From Planctomycetota bacterium (lineage in GTDB: Bacteria; Planctomycetota; Phycisphaerae; Sedimentisphaerales; Anaerobacaceae), in the NCBI GenBank assembly GCA_026386835.1, contig JAPLMV010000077.1:1-18185 (forward strand): a DNA stretch of 18,185 bases, read 5' to 3'. Shown here in pieces: positions 13,167-18,185 of the stretch. The notes under the pieces are model-generated. The model ran no database searches and was not told where the DNA came from. It saw nothing but the letters and a program-made list of their open reading frames with translations. Each line of letters starts with the position of its first letter. The first letter of the stretch is position 1. The translations under genes and the position numbers were made by a program.

Positions 13167-13880
13167 TTGATTTAGTTTGGTGATAAGTGCTGGTAATTCG
13201 GAGAGATTGTTTATTTTCCAGACGCCTGTCGGGATTTTTCTACCGGTGTTGGTATAAGCGGTTTTTAATGCGGTTTGCATGCCGGCCCTGACGGCTGGTT
13301 TAATATCGTTGTCGATTCGGTCGCCGACAAATAATATGTTTTCGAGCGGTTCCCTGATTTTTTCGGCGGCTGTTCTGAAAATGCGAACATCCGGTTTTCG
13401 AAAATCAAACTGGTATGAATACATTCGAAGCTCGAAAAAATCCAGAATTCCAGTCTGCTCAAGATGTCTGTCGAGGCACAGTCCACTTACAAAGGTATTC
13501 GAAACGATGCCGAGCTTAAGTCCCATTTGTTTTAGTTCGGTCAATGTTCTGACAATATCCGGTTCCGGCCTGCCCGCCTGGCTGAGGGGCTGATAGATAA
13601 GCCAAATCATCTGTTGCCACTGAGCGTCATTTAGCTTTATGCCGCTTTTTGCACCGATTTTTTTCAGCAGCGTCATCGAATCGAAATCGTTTCCGGTTAT
13701 GGCTGAAATCAGGTTATAAAAGCGCAGGATTATAAGATTTTTCCAGCAGTAGTACTCAAAACTGCCGACCGGCTGGTTGAGGTTTTTAAGATAATCGTAC
13801 GACAGCCTGGCGCCTTTGCGGAAAAGACGTATCGTGCTTACCCTGCCGAAATTCAGCAAAGTCTCACCGAGGTCAAACAA
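13158..13880 (-). CDS. HAD-superfamily hydrolase
   Basis: The four HAD motifs are present: FDLGETLL (residues 2-9, nucleophile Asp3), LGIVSNTF (motif II, Ser127), FRKPDVRIF (motif III, Lys162) and FVGDRIDNDI (motif IV, Asp187 with 190 and 192). An all-helical cap follows motif I (about 13-110). In motif I the second Asp of DxDxT is Gly, as in some YihX-like phosphatases, so activity is plausible but the substrate cannot be told. The start is a problem. The TTG at 13880 removes most of the first beta strand, while the frame upstream reads IRAI before LFDLGET with no ATG, GTG or TTG back to a stop codon. The true start may be a rare ATA (13892-13890) or ATT. It follows the citrate synthase gene by 76 nt. 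Confidence 0.85.
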   Translation of the reverse strand: MFDLGETLLNFGRVSTIRLFRKGARLSYDYLKNLNQPVGSFEYYCWKNLIILRFYNLISAITGNDFDSMTLLKKIGAKSGIKLNDAQWQQMIWLIYQPLSQAGRPEPDIVRTLTELKQMGLKLGIVSNTFVSGLCLDRHLEQTGILDFFELRMYSYQFDFRKPDVRIFRTAAEKIREPLENILFVGDRIDNDIKPAVRAGMQTALKTAYTNTGRKIPTGVWKINNLSELPALITKLNQTN

Positions 13881-13927
13881 AATTGCTCTTATTTTGTGGT
13901 CCGTATTAACAACCCAGGAATAAAAAA

Positions 13928-13955
13928 CTTATGACTTGTGCCTTATGCACTTATC
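13928..13955 (-). repeat. Heptad repeat between the citrate synthase and HAD genes (CATAAGT word)
   Basis: On the plus strand CTTATG (13928-13933), CTTGTG (13935-13940), CTTATG (13942-13947) and CTTATC (13950-13955) recur at 7, 7 and 8 nt. On the minus, transcribed, strand this reads as units CATAAGG, CACAAGT, CATAAGT. It fills part of the 76-nt spacer. Confidence 0.55.
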
Positions 13956-13956
13956 A

Positions 13957-15288
13957 CTATCTAAGCGGCGGCGGTTTTGTGCCGAACACTTCCTTTACCC
14001 ACTCAAACATTTCCTCGTCGGATATTGCCGAGACGCGATTGTCGCAATACTCTGCGTCGATTTTGTCTTTTATTTTGATTACACGGGGGTCGTGCTTTGC
14101 GATTTCCACCTGGTAAGTTGCCTCTATCCAGTGCTTTATGCCCGCAAGGCCGGCCTTATCGGTAATCGCAACACTGGCGGCGCGTTTGAGCAATTTCTCG
14201 GTGTCGAAACAGTTGTATATTTCCTCATCCTTGAGCAGGCCATCGGCGTGAATTCCGGCACGAGTGACATTGAAGTCCCTTCCGACGAGCGGATAATTGT
14301 GCGGGATTTCGAAGCCGAGCTCTTTCCTTGCATATTCGGCAAGAGCGGTTATTGCGGCATAGTTGACGCCTGGTGTCATCCCTTTTATCTGCGCGTGTTC
14401 AACAACCATTGCCTCGAGAGGCGGATTGCCCGTTCGCTCTCCGACTCCGAATATAGAGCTGTTTGCGGCGCAGCAGCCGTAGAACCATGCTGTGGCGGCG
14501 TTTACCTGAACCTTGTGCAAGTCGTTGTGGCCATGCCATTCGAGCCATTCGGCAGGCACACCGATTTTTCGCAGGCCGTGAATAAGCCTTGGGATGCTTC
14601 GCGGCAGGGTCACGCCGTCCCATGGCAGGCCGAACCCGAGTGTATCACAAAGCCGAATCTTGACCGGCTTATTGTACTCTTTGGCGAGCTTCATCAGTTC
14701 TGCGGAAAACGGCAGCACAAAACCATCATAATCGGCCCTTGTTACATCCTCGAAGTGACATCGTGGAATAACGCCGGTATCGAGGGCCGCTTTGGCAATA
14801 TCGAGATATGCATTCATCGCCTGGGCGCGGGTCTTTCGCAGCTTAAGAAATATATGATAATCGCTTGCCGAGGTGAGGATTCCTGTTTCCTGAAGTCCCA
14901 TTTCTGAAACGAGTCTGAAATCTGCGGCGACCGCCCTTATCCAGCCGGTAATTTCGGGATACCTGTAGCCCCGTTCTTTGCACAGTTCAACGGCTTTTCT
15001 GTCGCGGTCAGAATAGAGGAAAAATTCGCACTGGCGAATCAGGCCTGTGCCGCCGTCGATTTCGTGCAGGAAATCGTATATTCGGAGCACCTGCTGCGGC
15101 GTATAAGGAGGCCTGGCCTGTTGGCCATCTCTGAAGGTCGTATCAGTAACCCATATCTTCTCCGGAATTTCATACGGGACAGATTTGTTGTCGAAAATTA
15201 CCTTCGGGAATTCCGTATATGGAAAGGCCTCCCGACACAGATTCGGTGTTGACACATCTGCGAGTTTTGGATTATTATGCATCATCAT
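13957..15288 (-). CDS. Re-type citrate synthase candidate (DRE-TIM metallolyase; isopropylmalate/homocitrate synthase superfamily)
   Basis: The 443-residue protein has the DRE-TIM barrel: TDTTFRDGQQARPPYT (48-63; Arg53 and Asp54 at the active site), CEFFLYSDRDR (87-97), TGILTSASDYHIFLKLRKTR (135-154), RCHFEDVTRAD (176-186), CDTLGFGLPW (214-223), the metal-binding HGHND (252-256) and GVGERTGNPPLE (281-292). The opening block, with FDNKSVPYEIPEKIW, and the RPPYT extension of the DRE motif match, from memory, Re-citrate synthases of Clostridium kluyveri and Dehalococcoides type rather than LeuA or NifV. LeuA's C-terminal regulatory domain is absent. It would make citrate from acetyl-CoA and oxaloacetate. 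Homocitrate synthase is the main alternative. The ATG triplet at 15288-15280 follows AGGA, 5 nt upstream of the first ATG. Confidence 0.78.
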   Translation of the reverse strand: MMMHNNPKLADVSTPNLCREAFPYTEFPKVIFDNKSVPYEIPEKIWVTDTTFRDGQQARPPYTPQQVLRIYDFLHEIDGGTGLIRQCEFFLYSDRDRKAVELCKERGYRYPEITGWIRAVAADFRLVSEMGLQETGILTSASDYHIFLKLRKTRAQAMNAYLDIAKAALDTGVIPRCHFEDVTRADYDGFVLPFSAELMKLAKEYNKPVKIRLCDTLGFGLPWDGVTLPRSIPRLIHGLRKIGVPAEWLEWHGHNDLHKVQVNAATAWFYGCCAANSSIFGVGERTGNPPLEAMVVEHAQIKGMTPGVNYAAITALAEYARKELGFEIPHNYPLVGRDFNVTRAGIHADGLLKDEEIYNCFDTEKLLKRAASVAITDKAGLAGIKHWIEATYQVEIAKHDPRVIKIKDKIDAEYCDNRVSAISDEEMFEWVKEVFGTKPPPLR

Positions 15289-15293
15289 TTTTC

Positions 15294-15324
15294 CTATACG
15301 CTAAACGCTATGTGCTATACGCTA
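15294..15324 (-). repeat. Heptad repeat between tRNA-Leu and the citrate synthase gene (TAGCGTA word)
   Basis: Reading the minus strand from 15324, the units are TAGCGTA, TAGCACA, TAGCGTT, TAGCGTA and partial TAG: four full 7-nt steps without interruption. The plus strand shows CTATACGCTA twice (15294-15303, 15315-15324). It ends 5 nt before the citrate synthase ATG and fills most of the 46-nt gap, leaving the AGGA ribosome binding site at its edge. Confidence 0.7.
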
Positions 15325-15334
15325 CTTTTACTAT

Positions 15335-15418
15335 TAGCCGAGATGGGAGTCGAACCCATACGCCCTAAACGGGCAGGGGATTTTAAGTCCCCAGCGTCTG
15401 CCATTCCGCCACTCGGCC
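15335..15418 (-). tRNA. tRNA-Leu (anticodon UAA)
   Basis: The minus strand folds as a class II tRNA of 84 nt: acceptor GGCCGAG with CTCGGCT, D arm GGCGGAATGGCAGACGC, anticodon stem GGGGA/TCCCC around CTTAAAA (anticodon TAA), a long variable arm with GCCC/GGGC, and T arm ATGGG-TTCGACT-CCCAT. The discriminator base is A (15335). The first acceptor pair is G-U rather than G-C. The 3' CCA is not encoded. The gene precedes the citrate synthase gene by 46 nt on the same strand, with no terminator between, so read-through into that gene is possible. Confidence 0.95.
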
Positions 15419-15432
15419 GGATACAATAAAAC

Positions 15433-15461
15433 AACGTACAGCATTTTGCAGGATTTTTCAA
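15433..15461 (-). promoter_or_regulatory. Promoter candidate for tRNA-Leu
   Basis: On the minus strand TTGAAA (15461-15456) is followed after 17 nt by TACGTT (15438-15433). The -35 is good, the -10 weak. The start would be about 8 nt before the tRNA. A TGCAGGA/TCCTGCA inverted repeat (15447-15453, 15469-15475) overlaps it. Confidence 0.35.
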
Positions 15462-15515
15462 ATGTTTTTCCTGCAGCAAGCCGGTGTAAATATCCGCAAT
15501 TAGCGGTCTTTTGAT

Positions 15516-15544
15516 TTGACTGTATTAGAGCCGATACCTACAAT
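15516..15544 (+). promoter_or_regulatory. Sigma70-type promoter for the rhomboid gene
   Basis: TTGACT (15516-15521), a 17-nt spacer and TACAAT (15539-15544) each match consensus at five of six positions. Transcription would start near 15551, about 39 nt before the TTG start codon. Confidence 0.7.
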
Positions 15545-15589
15545 AAGTGAGTAAACTTAAAAATAGAGAATAGATGGAGGAGCGCTGGC

Positions 15590-16543
15590 TTGCTAATACC
15601 GTGGCGTGTTGACGTACCGCAGGACCGCTGGCCCATAGGAAACTGGCTAATAGTTGCTGGGATATGCCTGGCATTTGCAGCACAGGTTGCAGACAATATG
15701 AGCCATGCTGCAGAAAGAGAACAGCAGGCCGAGAAAGAACGTCTTGAAAATCCAAGCGAACCTGAATCATCCCAGCCACCTGTTCACCGTTTCAAATCAG
15801 ATAAAGGTCGCAGAAAAGTCGAATTACCAAAGGGTGGTATATTTGACTATGTCCTTAACGGTTGGACAATAAAAGGGCTTTTCGGCCATATGTGGCTGCA
15901 TGGCGGCATAATTCACCTGGCAGGAAACCTGATTTTTCTTTGGGTATTCGGCAACGCAGTCTGCTCAAAAATCGGAAATTTAATTTATATACCGCTTTAT
16001 GTTCTGTTTGGCGTGCTGGCGGCTATTATGCATTTAATATTTGTCGGTGGGCCGATGATAGGCGCAAGCGGTGCAGTCTTCGGCGTTGTGGGGATGTATC
16101 TTGTCTTTTTCTGGGAAAATGAAATAACCTGCTATTGGGCTTGGTTTTTGTTCTTTGGAAGAAGTTTTACCATCAGCGGCTATTGGATAATTCTGATGTG
16201 GCTTTTTTTCAATTTATCCGGAGTTTTCTGCAGTTCCGTAAACGAAGTTCGGGACGGTGTCGCTTATTTCGCACATCTTGGCGGGTTTACCGCAGGGTTT
16301 GTGGCTGCGATTGTAATGCTGAAAACAAAAAGGGTAACTATGGAAAGATACGAAAGGTCAATTCTGCAAATATTCAGTAAAGAGGAAAATAATGGAGGCA
16401 GCCTCGTTGACCGTAGATATACAGGGTTTGAAAGGGAATTAAAGGAGGCTGCACTTGAAGAAAAACAAGAGGGAAAAATCACTAAACTTGCTGAAAAATC
16501 CGACTTGCTATTCGCTTTACCTGTTCCTGTGGCAAAAGGGTAA
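15590..16543 (+). CDS. Rhomboid-family intramembrane serine protease (C-terminus frameshifted)
   Basis: Rhomboids cut transmembrane segments of other membrane proteins. Seen: a first helix (about 18-33), a polar loop with many Glu/Pro (40-80), GHMWLHGGIIHLAGNLIFLW (99-118) with the HxxxN pair His109/Asn113, the catalytic GASGAVFG (158-165; Ser160), and AHLGGFTAG (228-236; His229). All catalytic residues are present. The start is TTG, fixed by a strong GGAGGAG at 15576-15582 7 nt upstream and by a promoter. After residue 303 the frame appears wrong. The last 14 residues (SDLLFALPVPVAKG) are unlikely protein, while the -1 frame from there encodes a zinc ribbon ending at 16629. The native product was probably about 346 residues. 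Confidence 0.88.
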   Translation: MLIPWRVDVPQDRWPIGNWLIVAGICLAFAAQVADNMSHAAEREQQAEKERLENPSEPESSQPPVHRFKSDKGRRKVELPKGGIFDYVLNGWTIKGLFGHMWLHGGIIHLAGNLIFLWVFGNAVCSKIGNLIYIPLYVLFGVLAAIMHLIFVGGPMIGASGAVFGVVGMYLVFFWENEITCYWAWFLFFGRSFTISGYWIILMWLFFNLSGVFCSSVNEVRDGVAYFAHLGGFTAGFVAAIVMLKTKRVTMERYERSILQIFSKEENNGGSLVDRRYTGFERELKEAALEEKQEGKITKLAEKSDLLFALPVPVAKG

Positions 16544-16629
16544 AGATATCAGATAAATATGCGGGTAAAATTGTGAAGTGCCCGCAATGCCATAAGCAGA
16601 TAAGTATTCCCCAAAAACCAATTATATAA
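16495..16629 (+). other. Out-of-frame zinc-ribbon tail of the rhomboid gene
   Basis: In the frame one base behind the rhomboid frame, the sequence reads KIRLAIRFTCSCGKRV, then KISDKYAGKIVKCPQCHKQISIP and ends at TAA (16627-16629). CSC...CPQC is the CxC/CxxC zinc-ribbon pattern common in planctomycete-type proteins. No ATG, GTG or TTG precedes the first Cys pair in this frame and a TGA lies at 16492-16494, so it cannot start on its own. One extra A in the A5 run at 16494-16498 would join it to the rhomboid frame as ...AEKIRLAIRF. Confidence 0.75.
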
Positions 16630-16652
16630 CCAACTTTTTAAGGAGAAACATT

Positions 16653-17285
16653 GTGAAGTACATTTTAACCATCATAAGTCTTTGTCTTTCTGCAACGGTT
16701 TGTACAGCCGAACAGAAATATCATAATTCCAGATGGCATTTTTCTTTTACTGTCCCGGACGGATGGGAGATAACCGATGAGGAATCAAAGCTCAGAGAGT
16801 ATACTCAAGACATTAAACTTAGATTTGAGGATGCGGAAATTGTGGCAGTATGCAGAAAAGCAGATTCTGAAGAACTGATTGTCATCCAGTGTTCAACTAT
16901 CGGCGACCCGACACAGGGTATAAGTGCGGAATCATGGCTGGAGGAACGGCTGCGGTCAAATGAGTATAGAAAAGCCAGCGGCCAATATTTATGGGATATA
17001 CAGAAAGGACTATCTGACAAGGGGTATAGTGAGAGAGCTAAAGAATCCAAACGCATAATAACCTATCCCCTGGGAGTTCACACGATGTGCGAAACCATAG
17101 TTGTGCCCCACAAGAACTCCGGCAGCCGTGTGATATCTACGGTAAGAGTGCTGGGCAGCAACAGAGTGGCAATCTTCAACTTCGATTCACACGTCCGGAA
17201 TTCCGAGGAATTTTTGGACCAGATTAAACAGGCTGCAGAATCCGTGAGCTACGATAAAAATTACGGTTTTGGCCAGGCAAAATGA
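16653..17285 (+). CDS. Small exported protein of unknown function
   Basis: The 210-residue product starts with GTG, supported by AGGAG at 16641-16645, 7 nt upstream. It has a Sec signal peptide (MKYILTIISLCLSATVCTA, cut after about residue 19). The mature part begins WHFSFTVPDGWEITDEE (29-45), a pattern seen in small beta-rich exported domains (PsbP/DcrB-like fold), and ends SEEFLDQIKQAAESVSY. No catalytic motif is visible. There is no lipobox: the Cys residues in the signal are not in an L-x-x-C context before the cleavage site. It follows the zinc-ribbon stop by 23 nt and is probably co-transcribed with the rhomboid gene. Function is unknown. Confidence 0.72.
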   Translation: MKYILTIISLCLSATVCTAEQKYHNSRWHFSFTVPDGWEITDEESKLREYTQDIKLRFEDAEIVAVCRKADSEELIVIQCSTIGDPTQGISAESWLEERLRSNEYRKASGQYLWDIQKGLSDKGYSERAKESKRIITYPLGVHTMCETIVVPHKNSGSRVISTVRVLGSNRVAIFNFDSHVRNSEEFLDQIKQAAESVSYDKNYGFGQAK

Positions 17286-17330
17286 CAAACCGCAGGTGAA
17301 AAAAAGATAGCAACTGAGGAAAATATCAGG

Positions 17331-17370
17331 TATAATGGTCTGCGGCTGGTGGTTTGCAGTTTCGAGCCGC
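17331..17370 (+). promoter_or_regulatory. Promoter -10 and leader hairpin of yebC
   Basis: TATAAT (17331-17336) is a perfect -10. The -35 at 17 nt, TAGCAA (17308-17313), is weak. Immediately downstream GCGGCT (17342-17347) pairs with AGCCGC (17365-17370), a 6-bp GC-rich stem with a 17-nt loop in the expected leader. It lies 33 nt before the ATG, with AAGGAG between, so it would not block the ribosome site directly. Confidence 0.5.
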
Positions 17371-17403
17371 CAGATAAAGTCTACGAGATACTAAGGAGAT
17401 AAT

Positions 17404-18153
17404 ATGTCAGGTCATTCACACTGGTCAAGTATAAAACACAAAAAGGCGTCTATCGATGCAAAACGCGGCAAGCTCTGGAGCAAACTGGCACGTGTTCTTA
17501 TAGTCGCAGCACGAGCAGGCGGCGGAGACCCGGGGCAGAACCTGTCCCTGAGATACGCCATCGATAAGGCCAAGGCAGCCAATATGCCCAAAGACACCAT
17601 CGACAAGGCAATCAAAAAAGGAACCGGCGAATTAGGCGACGTACATTACGAAGATGTGTGTTATGAAGGATATGCACCGGGGGGAGTAGCGGTAATAGTC
17701 GATGCCCTGACGGACAACCGAAGCAGAACGGCGCCAGAAATCAAAAAAATATTCGAAAAGCACGGCGGCTCGTTCGGTACGACCGGCTGTGTCAACTGGA
17801 TGTTCAAAAAGAAAGGGCTTATTACGGTCAAGACCGACAAAATAAGCGAAGACGACCTTATGGAAATCGCCCTTGGCGCCGGCGCAGACGATATTCAAAA
17901 GGCCGGCGAGGTTTTTGAGATAACCTGTGAACAAGCCGCCTATGAACCGTTGAAAAATGCCCTTAAGGAAAAAAATATCCCGACAGAGATTGCTGAAATC
18001 TCCCGTGTGCCGCAAAACACCGTTCCTGTCAACAATTCTGAGACCGCAAGAAAGATTCTGGGCCTTATGGAAGATTTTGAAGACCACGAAGATGTCCAGA
18101 ACGTCTACGCAAACTTCGATATACCGGATGAGATAATAGCAAAGCTGTCGTGA
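17404..18153 (+). CDS. yebC: YebC/PmpR-family protein (TACO1 family)
   Basis: YebC proteins are cytoplasmic. Some act as DNA-binding regulators; others help ribosomes through proline stretches, as mitochondrial TACO1 does. The 249 residues match family length. Seen: MSGHSHWSSIKHKKASIDAK (1-20), KLWSKLARVLIVAARAGGGDP (23-43), LRYAIDKAKAANMPKDTID (49-67), AIKKGTG (69-75), the YEGYAPGGVAVIVDALTDNR stretch (84-103), the FGTTGCVNWMF block and a C-terminal SRVPQNTVPV. The ATG has AAGGAG (17393-17398) 5 nt upstream. In many genomes ruvC follows yebC; only 32 bases remain here, so that cannot be judged. Confidence 0.96.
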   Translation: MSGHSHWSSIKHKKASIDAKRGKLWSKLARVLIVAARAGGGDPGQNLSLRYAIDKAKAANMPKDTIDKAIKKGTGELGDVHYEDVCYEGYAPGGVAVIVDALTDNRSRTAPEIKKIFEKHGGSFGTTGCVNWMFKKKGLITVKTDKISEDDLMEIALGAGADDIQKAGEVFEITCEQAAYEPLKNALKEKNIPTEIAEISRVPQNTVPVNNSETARKILGLMEDFEDHEDVQNVYANFDIPDEIIAKLS

Positions 18154-18185
18154 TTTTGCCTGCTATGGATTTTTCTGCTGCAATA

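Noticed and set aside
13936..14907. 323-codon open frame on the plus strand
   Set aside because: It runs antisense through the citrate synthase candidate, whose minus-strand frame has strong conserved motifs; the plus product shows no recognisable domain and no ribosome site.
13957..15288. Straight call as LeuA (2-isopropylmalate synthase)
   Set aside because: The C-terminal leucine-binding domain is missing, the N-terminal motif carries the RPPYT extension, and no leu genes are nearby.
15447..15475. Terminator formed by TGCAGGA/TCCTGCA
   Set aside because: No T-run follows on either strand and it lies upstream of both flanking genes, not downstream.
18150..18185. GTG at 18150 overlapping the yebC stop as the start of the next gene
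   Set aside because: Only about 12 codons are visible (VILPAMDFS...), they do not match the RuvC N-terminus and there is no ribosome site.

Overview
The window looks like a chromosomal segment of an anaerobic bacterium, moderate in GC, with a MurB/Ddl peptidoglycan pathway, ferredoxin-dependent 2-oxoacid metabolism and a probable Re-type citrate synthase. The short CxC/CxxC zinc-ribbon tail after the rhomboid gene, the GxGYxYP protein and the repeat-rich spacers suggest a planctomycete-like lineage (Phycisphaerae or relatives). That placement is inference from gene content, not a phylogeny.

Layout. (1) 1-2420 (+): the end of a cell-wall/division cluster, murB (5'-truncated), ddl and ftsQ. 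(2) 2417-3274 (-): a two-domain cysteine-rich YkgJ-type protein, convergent with ftsQ and overlapping it by 4 bp. (3) 3395-6394 (+): a four-subunit 2-oxoacid:ferredoxin oxidoreductase in the order delta-alpha-beta-gamma, from a good sigma70-type promoter divergent from the YkgJ gene's promoter. (4) 6401-8994 (+): an ExbD/TolR-like protein and a 696-residue exported helical protein, almost directly joined to the previous operon. (5) 8995-9385: a 391-nt spacer with repeats, hairpins, a terminator candidate and a promoter overlapped by nested palindromes. (6) 9386-11215 (+): two paralogous six-helix membrane proteins and a small winged-helix regulator. (7) 11411-15418 (-): a GxGYxYP protein, a HAD-family protein, the Re-citrate-synthase-like enzyme and tRNA-Leu(UAA). 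(8) 15516-17285 (+): a rhomboid protease whose C-terminal zinc ribbon lies in another frame, then a small exported protein. (9) 17404-18153 (+): YebC/PmpR.

Function. The oxidoreductase and the citrate synthase candidate fit an anaerobe that runs part of the TCA cycle with ferredoxin, for example acetyl-CoA plus oxaloacetate to citrate, and interconversion of succinyl-CoA and 2-oxoglutarate for glutamate synthesis. The substrate of the oxidoreductase is not settled by sequence. The membrane pair plus winged-helix regulator forms a compact, probably self-regulated module of unknown role.

The most unusual structure is in the spacers. At least five short intergenic regions carry degenerate tandem repeats with a 7-nt period, each built from a different heptamer, and one forms a long inverted repeat. 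Two other spacers share a palindromic element based on CCACGAAG. These resemble in style the heptameric short tandem repeats known from filamentous cyanobacteria, but with a different word at each locus.
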